Of a stretch of 50,491 nt of DNA, positions 25,797 through 34,120 are shown piece after piece. Origin of the DNA: Halomonas alkalisoli (lineage in GTDB: Bacteria; Pseudomonadota; Gammaproteobacteria; Pseudomonadales; Halomonadaceae); contig NZ_JAKCMI010000006.1 in assembly GCF_021412585.1 (NCBI RefSeq), positions 1 through 50,491 on the forward strand, given 5' to 3'. The notes under the pieces were generated by a model that saw nothing but the letters and a program-made list of their open reading frames with translations, ran no database searches and was not told where the DNA came from. A program made the position numbers and the translations under genes. How positions within the stretch are numbered: position 1 is the stretch's first letter; each line of letters opens with the position of its first letter.

Positions 25797-27047
25797 TCAG
25801 GTCACCGCGCTGCGCTGCCGGAACTGCGGCTCTTCCCACGCGCCCGTGGCCATGATCTCGGCCAGGGCCTGCACGGTGTCCCAGATGTCGACATGGCGGA
25901 CGTATAGCGGCGCAAAGCCGAAGCGCAGGATATCCGGTGCCCGGAAGTCACCGATGATATTGCGGGCGATCAAGGCCTGCATGATCGGATAGGCGTGTTC
26001 GTGGGTAAACGATACCTGGCTCCCCCGCCGCTCGGCGTCCCGGGGGGATGCCAGCGCAAAGCCCATGCCGTCGCAGTGCGCCTCGACCAGTTGGATGAAC
26101 AGCTCCCCAAGCCGCCGTGACTTGGCCCGCAGCAGCGCCATGTCCGCCGAAGCCAGCAGTTCGACACCCACCTCCATCACCGCCGTGCCAAGCACGCCGG
26201 GGGTACCGCACAGGCCGCGCTTGATGGAATCGGCAGGCTGGTAGTCGTCACGCATGGCGAAGGGTTCGGTGTGCCCGAACCAGCCGCTCAGCGGCTGGTG
26301 AAAATCGGCCAGATGGCGCCGCGCCACGAACAGGTAGCCAGGCGCTCCCGGGCCACCATTGAGGTACTTGTAGCCGCACCCCACGGCGAAGTCGGCCCCC
26401 ACCCCGTTCAGGTCCACCGGCACCGCCCCGGCGCTGTGGCTGAGGTCCCATAGCATCAGGGCGCCGACCTCGTGGGCCCGGGCGGTGATGGCGGCCATAT
26501 CGAACAGCTCGCCGGACTTGTAGTGCACATGAGTGAGCACCACCAGGGCGGTGTCTTCATCGATGTGGGATGCCAGCAGCTCCCTGGGCGCCGTTTCCAA
26601 TCGCACCTCGCCCTGCAGGAAGCCTTCCAGACCCTGCAGAATATAGAGGTCGGTGGGGAAGTTACCCGGTTCGGAGACGATCTTGCCTCGCCCCCGGCGC
26701 ATGCGGATCGCCGCCGCCGCCAACTTGAACAGGTTGACCGAGGTGGAGTCGGCCACCACGACCTCGCCGGGCTCGGCACCAATCAGCCCCGCGACCCTGT
26801 CGCCGACCCGCTCGGGCAGCGACACCCAGTCGTGACGATTCCAGCTGCGAACCAGTCCCTGCCCCCACTCCCGCTCCACCACCTCGGCGGCCCGGCTCAG
26901 GGCCGCCCGGGGCAGCGCGCCGAGGGAGTTGCCGTTGAGATAGATCAGCCCCTCCTCCAGTACGAAACGGTCGCGATACTCGGCCAGGGGATCGTCGTGG
27001 TCCAGCCGCGCCAGATCGGCTCGGCTGGGTGGTGTTGCCGGTTCCAT
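25797..27047 (-). CDS. kynU: Kynureninase
   Basis: 416 aa PLP enzyme hydrolysing kynurenine to anthranilate and alanine. Visible features: YLNGNSLGALP near the N-terminus, WDLSHSAGAVPVDLNGVGADFAVGC with the PLP-contacting Asp and His, and the Schiff-base Lys in GYKYLNGGPGAPGYLFV. Start is the ATG at 27047, which begins at the family N-terminus; longer frames enter the upstream gene. It lies 14 bp after tryptophan dioxygenase, making a kynA-kynU operon. kynB (formamidase) is not in this window. Confidence 0.95.
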   Translation of the reverse strand: MEPATPPSRADLARLDHDDPLAEYRDRFVLEEGLIYLNGNSLGALPRAALSRAAEVVEREWGQGLVRSWNRHDWVSLPERVGDRVAGLIGAEPGEVVVADSTSVNLFKLAAAAIRMRRGRGKIVSEPGNFPTDLYILQGLEGFLQGEVRLETAPRELLASHIDEDTALVVLTHVHYKSGELFDMAAITARAHEVGALMLWDLSHSAGAVPVDLNGVGADFAVGCGYKYLNGGPGAPGYLFVARRHLADFHQPLSGWFGHTEPFAMRDDYQPADSIKRGLCGTPGVLGTAVMEVGVELLASADMALLRAKSRRLGELFIQLVEAHCDGMGFALASPRDAERRGSQVSFTHEHAYPIMQALIARNIIGDFRAPDILRFGFAPLYVRHVDIWDTVQALAEIMATGAWEEPQFRQRSAVT

Positions 27048-27061
27048 GGGTTCGTCACTCC

Positions 27062-27919
27062 TCACATGGTGGTCCTGACCGACCACAGCTCGGGGAAGAA
27101 CTGCAGGTCCAGCGCCTTGACCAGGAAAGAGACACCGCCGGTACCGCCGGTGCCGGACTTGTAGCCGATGATGCGCTCCACCGTCTTCATATGGCTGAAG
27201 CGCCACTTGTGGAAATTGTATTCGGTATCGACGAGCTTCTCGGCCAGCTCATAGAGATCCCAATGCGCTTCCGGCGCGCGATAGATCTCGGCCCAGGCCT
27301 GCTCCACCGCATCGCAAGGCTGGTAGGGCTGCGACCAGTCGCGGTCGATGCAGCCGCGCGGGATTGCGAAGCCGCGCCGCGCCAGCAGCTGCAGGCTGAT
27401 GTCGTAGAGGCTCGGGGCATGCAACACCTCGCTCAGCCGCTGGTAATGCTGCGGGTGGCCCCGGTGGACTTCGACCAGCCTGGGATTCTTGTTGCCGAGC
27501 AGGAACTCCAGCTCCCGATATTGATAGGACTGAAACCCCGAACTCTGGCCCAGGCTGTCACGGAAACTGGCATAGTCCGCCGGCGTCATGGTGACCAGCA
27601 CTTCCCAGGCATGGATCATCTGCTCCTGGATGCGGGCCACCCGCGCGAGCATCTTGAAGGCGGGAGCGAGCTTTTCTTCAGCGATATGCGCCGCTGCAGC
27701 GTGGGCTTCATGCAGGCACTGCTTGAGCCACAGCTCGGAGACCTGGTGTATGACGATGAACAGCATCTCGTCGTGCTGGTCCGAGCGCCGCTGCTGGCAG
27801 GCCAGCAGGGGCTCGAGCTGCAGGTACTGGCCGTAACTGATGTCCTGGTCCCAATGGACGTCTTCACCGTCCAGCGCCACTGTCCGGGCTTCCGGCGGGC
27901 GGGTATCGCGTTTCGTCAT
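27062..27919 (-). CDS. kynA: Tryptophan 2,3-dioxygenase
   Basis: 285 aa haem enzyme that opens the indole ring of tryptophan to give N-formylkynurenine. Family motifs include DISYGQYLQLEPLLACQ, DEMLFIVIHQVSELWLK, SSGFQSYQYRELEFLLGN and the proximal-His segment RFSHMKTVERIIG followed by GTGGTGG. Length is typical. First gene of the kynA-kynU pair; together with a formamidase elsewhere it would convert tryptophan to anthranilate. Confidence 0.96.
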   Translation of the reverse strand: MTKRDTRPPEARTVALDGEDVHWDQDISYGQYLQLEPLLACQQRRSDQHDEMLFIVIHQVSELWLKQCLHEAHAAAAHIAEEKLAPAFKMLARVARIQEQMIHAWEVLVTMTPADYASFRDSLGQSSGFQSYQYRELEFLLGNKNPRLVEVHRGHPQHYQRLSEVLHAPSLYDISLQLLARRGFAIPRGCIDRDWSQPYQPCDAVEQAWAEIYRAPEAHWDLYELAEKLVDTEYNFHKWRFSHMKTVERIIGYKSGTGGTGGVSFLVKALDLQFFPELWSVRTTM

Positions 27920-28025
27920 CCTGCGGGCACTCCCTGCTCACGCTGCGTTGTTGGCTATTACTCATGCTATTGCCAGTCTACGCAGGCTGCCAGTGCCCGT
28001 ATATTCAATCGCCCCCGATGCCGCC

Positions 28026-28613
28026 CTACTCCGCCTCGGTGCCAAGCGCGTGCATCTTGCGAAACCACTTCGCGCGCCCCCGTTCGCTCATCGATTCGAC
28101 CCTGCCGATCAGGGTCTCGTGAATGGGAGAGAAACCGACGAAGCCGAGCACATTGCGCTCCAGCGACTTGACGCTGTGGGCACGGTAGAGATGCCGGTAG
28201 ATCAGAGCGGGCATGCCCATGGTAACGACCAGCCGCGCGGTGCGGCCGGTCAGGCCCTTCTTGCCCAGCGGATTGCCGTCCTCATACTCGAAGGCGAAAC
28301 CGGGTCGCATCACCTGTTCAAGGAAGGCTTTCACCAGGGCCGGCATGTCGCCCAGCCAAAGCGGGAAGATCAGCACCAGGTGCCGGCACCAGGCGATGGC
28401 ATCCTGTGCCGCCTGCAGGTCAGCGGGCAGCGGCCCCTCCTTCCATGCCTTCTGGCTGCGCAACAGGGGGAACTCGAGTGTGGCGATATCCACCACCCGC
28501 ACCTCATGCCCATGTGATTCAGCACCCGCCCGGTAGTGGTCGGCCAGCGAATGGCACAGGTGAATCGTGCCAGCGTCGGGATGCCCCTGGAGAATCAAGA
28601 TACGCGTTGTCAT
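28026..28613 (-). CDS. NAD(P)H-dependent flavodoxin-fold oxidoreductase
   Basis: 195 aa. It has the quinone reductase/KefF-type flavodoxin-like fold: RILILQGHPD for phosphate binding, LVLIFPLWLGDMPALVKAFLEQV for the isoalloxazine loop, and RLVVTMGMPA. Probably an FMN/FAD two-electron quinone or azo-type reductase. It stands alone between the kyn operon and the PerM-like gene. The substrate is not deducible. Confidence 0.85.
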   Translation of the reverse strand: MTTRILILQGHPDAGTIHLCHSLADHYRAGAESHGHEVRVVDIATLEFPLLRSQKAWKEGPLPADLQAAQDAIAWCRHLVLIFPLWLGDMPALVKAFLEQVMRPGFAFEYEDGNPLGKKGLTGRTARLVVTMGMPALIYRHLYRAHSVKSLERNVLGFVGFSPIHETLIGRVESMSERGRAKWFRKMHALGTEAE

Positions 28614-28751
28614 GGCAGCGAGCGCTCCCAGGTGATTTGCAAGGCCGTACCGCTTTCACACTACTCACAAACCGACACCTTAAGCTTGACTGTCATCAAG
28701 CATAAGGCCTTCCCTGGGGTGACGCCGCATCAAAGCCGTCAACACAGCCGA

Positions 28752-29801
28752 TCATTTACCTAACACATCCACCTCGTCACCTAGCACATCCTCGATATAG
28801 AGCATCTGGATGGCGACGACCGCCACCACGGCGAGTGGCGTTGCCAGAATCACACCGGCCAGGCCGGCAACCGCCGCCCCGGCGAGCTGCACGATGACGG
28901 TGTAGGCCGGTGGCAGGCGCACTACCCCCTTGGCGGCCACCGGCATGACCACGTTCGACTCCAGCGTTTCCACGACGAAATAGAGCACGATGGCATAGAG
29001 CGCCAGCTCGGGTGACGCCAGGAAAGCGATCAGCACGGTGGGAATCATGCCCAGTATCGGCCCCAGATAGGGGATGAAGGTCAGCAGGCCGGCAATCAGG
29101 CCCAGGGCGCCGGCCATGGGCACGTCCATAAAATATAAGCCAATACTGATAGAGATGCCGACGAAGAGCATGGAGATCAGCCGGCTCAGCAGCCAGAGAC
29201 GCAGGGCCCTGCCCTGGGTGGCAAGGACCTCCAGCCAGCGCCCGCGACGGGCCGGTGGAAACAGCAGCAGCATGTTGCTCAGGTACATGGCCGGGCTCAG
29301 CACCAGGTAGAAGCCGATCAGCAGGATCAGGAAGAAGCTGGCGATGGCGCCGAAGGTGGAAGTGAAGATTTTCGTGAACTGTTCCAGCAGCGGATTGATG
29401 AGCTGGCCCGGGCCCTCCACTTCCTTGAGCGCCGCTTCGATACCAGGCAGGCCCAGCAGCGTGGCCGCGAGCTCCTGCAGCGCTTCGGGTAGCTGCTGGA
29501 TCAACAGCGGGAACTGCGCCATCAAGGGAGGGCCGATAATGCCACCCAGCCCTACGCACAAGAGCACGATCAGCAGAAAGGCGAAGGATAGCGTCCAGGA
29601 CCGCGAGAGCGGCAGGTAGCGAGCGAAGAGTCGCGAGACCCCATCAATGGACACCGCCACGAGGATGCCGGCGAATACCAGCAGCAGTACATCGATCAGT
29701 TGGGCAGCGAAATAGAGCAGGATCGCCACCAGGGCGACCAGCCCCACGGTGATCAGCAACCGCCGCGTAAACAGCGACAGGTTCCCGTAGCCATCATCCA
29801 T
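28752..29801 (-). CDS. AI-2E/PerM family membrane protein
   Basis: 349 aa with about eight hydrophobic segments; the signature GLIAGLLTFIPYLGPILGMIPTVLIAF lies in the C-terminal half. The family includes TqsA (autoinducer-2 export), Na+/H+ antiporters of halophiles and many unknowns. In a halophile an ion-transport role is possible, but nothing here decides it. Confidence 0.87.
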   Translation of the reverse strand: MDDGYGNLSLFTRRLLITVGLVALVAILLYFAAQLIDVLLLVFAGILVAVSIDGVSRLFARYLPLSRSWTLSFAFLLIVLLCVGLGGIIGPPLMAQFPLLIQQLPEALQELAATLLGLPGIEAALKEVEGPGQLINPLLEQFTKIFTSTFGAIASFFLILLIGFYLVLSPAMYLSNMLLLFPPARRGRWLEVLATQGRALRLWLLSRLISMLFVGISISIGLYFMDVPMAGALGLIAGLLTFIPYLGPILGMIPTVLIAFLASPELALYAIVLYFVVETLESNVVMPVAAKGVVRLPPAYTVIVQLAGAAVAGLAGVILATPLAVVAVVAIQMLYIEDVLGDEVDVLGK

Positions 29802-29866
29802 GTCAGCTCCCTGCTGTTGGTGCCAGGCATCCTGCCTGGGGGATGGAAGTATCGCGAAACAGCCGA

Positions 29867-30004
29867 TCAGGCCGCTTGGCGATGCTCCCGTCCCTTGCGG
29901 GAGTAGCTCCCTTTGCCCTTCCTGGGTTTCTCCTGGCGCATGCGAAACATCGGCGTGCGCAGCTGTGCCTTCAGGGCATTGTCACGAATCCTGGCTTTCT
30001 TCAT
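29867..30004 (-). CDS. arfA: Alternative ribosome-rescue factor A
   Basis: 45 aa (46 from the adjacent ATG at 30007). Residues match ArfA: RDNALKAQLRTPMFRMRQE, then KPRKGKGSYSRKGREHRQ, as in E. coli ('IKDNAIEALL...PLFRQRVEKNKKGKGSY.RKG'). ArfA binds ribosomes stalled on mRNAs lacking a stop codon and recruits release factor RF2. GGAGAGG suits the second ATG (30004). It lies alone between PerM and cobA. The protein is short, ending soon after the KGKGSY ribosome-binding motif, and a hairpin sits in the 3' coding part. Confidence 0.85.
   Translation of the reverse strand: MKKARIRDNALKAQLRTPMFRMRQEKPRKGKGSYSRKGREHRQAA
29885..29903 (-). promoter_or_regulatory. Hairpin inside the arfA coding sequence
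   Basis: CTCCCG-tcccttg-CGGGAG forms a 6-bp GC stem within the last third of arfA. In E. coli a stem-loop at the 3' end of arfA makes truncated, stop-less mRNA whose product is destroyed by tmRNA, so ArfA appears only when tmRNA fails. The same self-regulation is inferred here. Confidence 0.5.
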
Positions 30005-30072
30005 CATCCTCTCCGGTCGAGTCCGTCAGCAGCAGGGGCTGACTGGGCGTGGCTCAACCTGAGAGTAGCAGA

Positions 30073-30987
30073 TCAGGGGAAGGTTTCATGCTGCGGCTTC
30101 GCCGCCACGGGGCTCGTTGCGACCATGCTCACCACGCTGCCCACCACGATCAGGCAGGGGGAAGGCAGCGGCTGGGCCGCAAGCTTGTCCGGCATGTCCG
30201 CCAGGGTGCCGGTGAGCGACTGCTGGTCGTCATGGCTGGCATTGGCGACCAGCATGATCGGCCAATCATCCGGCAGCCCCGCCAGGCGCAGGCCGCTGCA
30301 GATGGCCCCCACCTTGGAGAGCCCCATATAGAAGACCAGGGTCTCGTCCCTGCGGGCCAACTCCGCCCAGTCGGGCTCGCCACCCTCGCGGCATAGCTGG
30401 GCGGTGATGAACCGCACCTGCTGGGCGTGGCCGCGGTCGGTCAGCGGGATGCCCATGCCGGCGGCGGCGGCCGAGGCGGCAGTGATACCAGGTACGATCT
30501 CGGCAGGCACCCCGGCCTCGGCCAGGGCGGCAAGCTCCTCGCCCATGCGCCCGAAGATACCGGGATCGCCGCCTTTCAGGCGCACCACCGACTTCCCCTG
30601 CCCCGCCAGCCTGACCATCAGCTCGCCGATCTCGGCCTGGGGCACGCTGTGGTGACCCCGCGCCTTGCCCACATAGTAGCGCTCGCGGCCGGCGGGGATC
30701 AGTGACAGCACCTCGTCGCCGATCAGACGGTCATAGACGATGGCGTCGGCCTGCTGCAGCAGGCGGGCGGCCTTGAGGGTCAACAGCTCCACGTCACCGC
30801 TGCCGGCCCCCACCAGGTAGACACGTCCGGGCTGGCAATCGCCGCGCAGCCCCAGCGAGGGCATGCTGCCACACTCCCTGGCGTCGCCCAGGCAGCTGAA
30901 GGAACGGCCGAAGCCGAGACGAGCAAGGCCCGCAGCCAGAATGTCACGCGATAGCAATGCCTTCAGGCTTCGGCTCAGCGCTCGCAT
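30073..30987 (-). CDS. cobA: Uroporphyrinogen-III C-methyltransferase
   Basis: 304 aa SAM-dependent methyltransferase making precorrin-2, the first step to sirohaem needed by the NirB nitrite reductase. SUMT motifs: VYLVGAGSGDVELLTLKA, YDRLIG, VVRLKGGDPGIFGRMGEE, VPGITAASAAAAGMGIPLTDR. The start overlaps the nasA coding end by 44 bp and is preceded by AGGAGAGGG inside nasA, so the genes are coupled. An N-terminal extension of about 40 residues precedes the conserved core. It is the single-domain form, without the CysG dehydrogenase part. Confidence 0.93.
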   Translation of the reverse strand: MRALSRSLKALLSRDILAAGLARLGFGRSFSCLGDARECGSMPSLGLRGDCQPGRVYLVGAGSGDVELLTLKAARLLQQADAIVYDRLIGDEVLSLIPAGRERYYVGKARGHHSVPQAEIGELMVRLAGQGKSVVRLKGGDPGIFGRMGEELAALAEAGVPAEIVPGITAASAAAAGMGIPLTDRGHAQQVRFITAQLCREGGEPDWAELARRDETLVFYMGLSKVGAICSGLRLAGLPDDWPIMLVANASHDDQQSLTGTLADMPDKLAAQPLPSPCLIVVGSVVSMVATSPVAAKPQHETFP

Positions 30988-33691
30988 AGGCCCTCTCCTC
31001 TTCGATCAGTGACTTCAGTTCAGGAATACAGCTACCACATTGTGTACCACAGGCCAGCCGGGCGCCCAGCGCCTCGACGCTGCCATCGCCACCGCGAATG
31101 GCATCGCGGATGGTACGCTGCCCGACCTGGTGGCAGCTGCACACCACAGGGCCGCTGTCGGCGGCGCCATCGTCGCAGCCGGCCAGCAGGCGCCGCTGCC
31201 GCGCCGCATCCAAGCATTCGCCCCGGGCGGCCTCCTGGAAGCGCTCGTCGAGCCAGGCCAGGCCGGGCAGCTCGCCGGGGGGGCCTACCATCAGCCACCA
31301 GCGCAGTCGGCCGTCCTCGATGCCCGCCGCACGCAGGCGACCGCCAACGGGATCATCGCACCAAAGCGTCGGCGCCACCGCCAGGTGCCGAGCCAGCCAG
31401 GCCTGCCAGTCATGCCTCTCGGCATCGCCCTTGCCGCCCGCCAGCTGCCATCGCTGACAGTCGGGAAGCGGGATGCGCGCCCAGTAACGCGAACTCTCGC
31501 ACCATGCCGCATCCAGCGTCAGGTCGTCGGCCACTATCAGCGTAGCCTGCCAGCCAGGCGCCAGCGGCGCTATCGACACGGCCCCATGCTTGGATTCCGG
31601 CTGGCCGGAGATAGGGTCACAGTGGGGCGCCAGCAGGCTACCCATGCGGGCGGCACCGCTGAACCGGCCGGTCCAGTGCATGGGCACGAACACTTCGCCA
31701 CGCCGCTGCGCCTTCGATATCCGCACGCGCCCCACATAGTCTCCACCCGCACCCTCCAGCCGCGCCAGCTCCTTGTCACCGATACCGTAGTGGAGCGCAT
31801 CGTCGGGATGCAGCTCGATGAACGGTTCGCTGCGGTGGTTCATCAGCCTCGGGGCACGGGCGGTGCGCGTCATGGTGTGCCACTGATCGCGCACCCGGCC
31901 GGTATTAAGCCGCAGCGGACGCGCTTCACTCAAGGCCTGTCGGGGCCCTCGGGGGGACACGGCAATCAGTCGCGCCTTGCCATCCGGGGTGGCAAAGCGC
32001 CCGTCCTCGAACAGCCTCGCGGTGCCATGGGGGGCCTGCCGCGTCACCGGCCACTGGATCGGCGACAGGGCATCATAAGCGTCGCGGTCGAGCCCGGCCA
32101 GACCGGAGATATCGAACAGCCGCTTGCCTTCGCCCCGGGTGTCGGGAGCGTTCTCGAATCCCGACAGCCGGGCGTGCTCGTCGAAGATCTCGCTGGGATG
32201 CCCATAGGCAAAGGCCTCGCCGAAACCGAGCCGCCTGGCGACCTCGCCGATGATCCACCAGTCGTGACGGGCCTCCCCCGGGGGCGGCAGCAGACCGCGC
32301 TGGCGCGAGATGCGACGCTCGGAGTTGGTCACGGTACCGTCCTTCTCGGACCAGCTCGAGGCCGGCAGCACGATATCGGCGTAGGGGAGCAAATCGGTGT
32401 CGGCCATGCATTCGGAGACGATCACCAGCGGGCACTTGGCCAGGGCCGCCCGCACGCGGTTGGCATCCGGCAGGCTCACCACCGGGTTGGTGGCCATGAT
32501 CCACACCGCCTGAACCTCGCCCCGCTCGATGGCCTCGAACAGCTCCACCGCCTTGTGGCCTGGCGCGTCGGGCAGGGTGGGCTCGAGCGATTCTGTCGTC
32601 CAGAAGCGCGTGACCCGTTCGAGGGCGCCCGGCGTGTGGTAATCCATGTGTGCGGCCAGCTGGTTGGCCAACCCGCCCACCTCGCGGCCACCCATGGCGT
32701 TGGGCTGGCCGGTGATCGAGAAGGGGCCCGCCCCCGGCAGGCCGATCTTGCCGCCGGCCAGATGGCAATTGATGATGGCATTGCACTTGTCGGTGCCGCT
32801 GGAGGACTGGTTGACGCCCTGGGAGTAGAGCGTCACCACGTGGAGGTGGCTGGCGAACCAGTAGAAGAAGGTTTCCAGCCGCTCCGGGTCCAGGTCGCAG
32901 TCGGCGGCAATGGCCTCCAGCGAGGTGTCGTCCTCGCGAGCCGCCGCCAGGGCCTCTTCCATGCCCTGGGTATGGTTGTCCAGGTAGACCCGGTCCAGCT
33001 TGGAACGGTCGTCCATCCAGGCCAGCAGGCCATTGAACAGCCGCGCATCGCTGCCGGGAGCGAGGCCGAGATAGAGGTCGGCGATCTCGCAGCTGTCGGT
33101 GACCCTGGGGTCGATCACCACCAACCGCATCAGCGGATTGATCTGCTTGGCCGCCTTGATGCGCTGATACAGTACCGGATGGTTCCAGGCCAGGTTCGAC
33201 CCCACCAGCACCACCAGCTCCGCCTCCTCCAGGTCCTCGTAGTTGCACGGCACGGCGTCGGCGCCGAAGGCGCGCTTGTAGGCCGCCACCGCCGAGGCCA
33301 TGCAAAGCCGCGAGTTGGTGTCCAGGTGCGGTGTCCCCAGGAAGCCCTTGAACAGCTTGTTGGCGACGTAATAGTCCTCGGTGAGCAACTGACCCGAGAG
33401 GTAGGCCGCCACGGCATGGTTGCCATGGTCACGGCGTGTGGCCTGAAGCCTGTCGGCCACGGCATCCAGTGCCGTGTCCCAGTCCACCTCCACGCCATCG
33501 ACCCGGGGACGCGTCAGCCGGCCATGCTCACCCAGGGTCTCGTGCAGCGCCGAACCCTTGACGCAGAGCCGCCCGAAATTGGCCGGATGCGTGCTGTCGC
33601 CGCTGACGCCGATGATGCGCTCGCCGTCGACTTCCGCCTGCACGCCGCAGCCAACACCGCAGTAGGGGCAAGTGGTTAGAGCCTGGTGCAT
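30944..33691 (-). CDS. nasA: Assimilatory nitrate reductase, catalytic subunit
   Basis: 915 aa cytoplasmic molybdopterin enzyme reducing nitrate to nitrite. N-terminal [4Fe-4S] ligands Cys8, Cys11, Cys15 and Cys43 (CPYCGVGCG ... GRLCVKG) are present, then bis-MGD-binding domains (NSRLCMASAVAAYKRAFGAD, DKCNAIINCHLAGG) and a C-terminal BFD-like [2Fe-2S] domain (CSCHQVGQ ... CGTQCGSC) typical of the large assimilatory form. ATG at 33691 follows CAGGAG. Electrons probably come from the FAD subunit encoded at 36041. Control is by a sigma54 promoter plus a leader attenuator. Confidence 0.95.
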   Translation of the reverse strand: MHQALTTCPYCGVGCGVQAEVDGERIIGVSGDSTHPANFGRLCVKGSALHETLGEHGRLTRPRVDGVEVDWDTALDAVADRLQATRRDHGNHAVAAYLSGQLLTEDYYVANKLFKGFLGTPHLDTNSRLCMASAVAAYKRAFGADAVPCNYEDLEEAELVVLVGSNLAWNHPVLYQRIKAAKQINPLMRLVVIDPRVTDSCEIADLYLGLAPGSDARLFNGLLAWMDDRSKLDRVYLDNHTQGMEEALAAAREDDTSLEAIAADCDLDPERLETFFYWFASHLHVVTLYSQGVNQSSSGTDKCNAIINCHLAGGKIGLPGAGPFSITGQPNAMGGREVGGLANQLAAHMDYHTPGALERVTRFWTTESLEPTLPDAPGHKAVELFEAIERGEVQAVWIMATNPVVSLPDANRVRAALAKCPLVIVSECMADTDLLPYADIVLPASSWSEKDGTVTNSERRISRQRGLLPPPGEARHDWWIIGEVARRLGFGEAFAYGHPSEIFDEHARLSGFENAPDTRGEGKRLFDISGLAGLDRDAYDALSPIQWPVTRQAPHGTARLFEDGRFATPDGKARLIAVSPRGPRQALSEARPLRLNTGRVRDQWHTMTRTARAPRLMNHRSEPFIELHPDDALHYGIGDKELARLEGAGGDYVGRVRISKAQRRGEVFVPMHWTGRFSGAARMGSLLAPHCDPISGQPESKHGAVSIAPLAPGWQATLIVADDLTLDAAWCESSRYWARIPLPDCQRWQLAGGKGDAERHDWQAWLARHLAVAPTLWCDDPVGGRLRAAGIEDGRLRWWLMVGPPGELPGLAWLDERFQEAARGECLDAARQRRLLAGCDDGAADSGPVVCSCHQVGQRTIRDAIRGGDGSVEALGARLACGTQCGSCIPELKSLIEEERAYASAEPKPEGIAIA

Positions 33692-33714
33692 GACGATCTC
33701 CTGTAACGCATGTT

Positions 33715-33823
33715 CGCAAAATGCAAACGCCCACCCGCCGACTCTGTAGAAGAGACGGCGGGTGGGCGTCGTTGCCGATGAAGCGCGGTGGGCGCCTCTT
33801 GCTGCTTTGCCCAGCGTTGAGCA
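33715..33823 (-). promoter_or_regulatory. nasA leader attenuator with ANTAR-type hexaloops
   Basis: In transcript order: stem P1 TGCTC-AACGCT-GGGCA (33823-33808, six-base loop with A1 and G4), stem P2 GGC-AACGAC-GCC (33776-33765, also A1/G4), then a terminator of 14 bp (33769-33756 with 33740-33727) and TTTGCATTTT. P2 shares bases 33765-33769 with the 5' arm of the terminator, so the two exclude each other. This is the layout of NasR/NasT antitermination targets. P2 has only three pairs. Confidence 0.7.
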
Positions 33824-33840
33824 TTTTCTATACAGGATGA

Positions 33841-33857
33841 AGCAATCTTCGTGCCAG
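33841..33857 (-). promoter_or_regulatory. Sigma54 promoter of nasA-cobA
   Basis: On the minus strand, CTGGCACGAAGATTGCT is a perfect match to YTGGCACG-N4-TTGCW. The -12 GC is at 33842-33843, so the start point is expected near 33831, about eight bases before hairpin P1. Confidence 0.85.
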
Positions 33858-33952
33858 ACAGCGGCTTCCGCCGGCATTACGGCTCTCTGGCTGCCCGGCG
33901 GCGGTCCGCCATCCAGCCACTGCCCCAGGATATCTCACCCCAACGGCCATGC

Positions 33953-33969
33953 TGCACCACGGTAGTGCC
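33953..33969. promoter_or_regulatory. NtrC-like enhancer between nasA and nasT
   Basis: TGCACC-ACGGT-AGTGCC matches the NtrC consensus TGCACC-N5-GGTGCA fully on the left and at four of six bases on the right. Its centre (33961) lies about 119 bp from the -12 elements of both the nasA and nasT promoters. A weaker copy, CGCACT-GGCCC-AGGGCA, is at 33979-33995. Confidence 0.6.
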
Positions 33970-34066
33970 GAAATTTCCCGCACTGGCCCAGGGCAACGGC
34001 CAAGGCGATGTACCAGGCCAACGCGCCCCGGCGGCAGGGCCTGTCATCACAAGGTGTAGCGGCATG

Positions 34067-34082
34067 TGGAATGTATCTTGCA
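34067..34082 (+). promoter_or_regulatory. Sigma54 promoter of nasT-nasS
   Basis: TGGAATG-TATC-TTGCA: correct spacing, -24 GG and -12 GC present, two mismatches in the -24 half. The predicted start near 34093 favours the ATG at 34121 over the GTG at 34103 as the nasT start codon. Confidence 0.6.
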
Positions 34083-34120
34083 TTGCAGCGTAGAGATGCA
34101 ACGTGACTAGCGAGACTGCC

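Noticed and set aside
31040..33679. 879-codon open frame on the plus strand
   Set aside because: Antisense shadow of nasA; no recognisable motif, while nasA has complete cluster and cofactor motifs.
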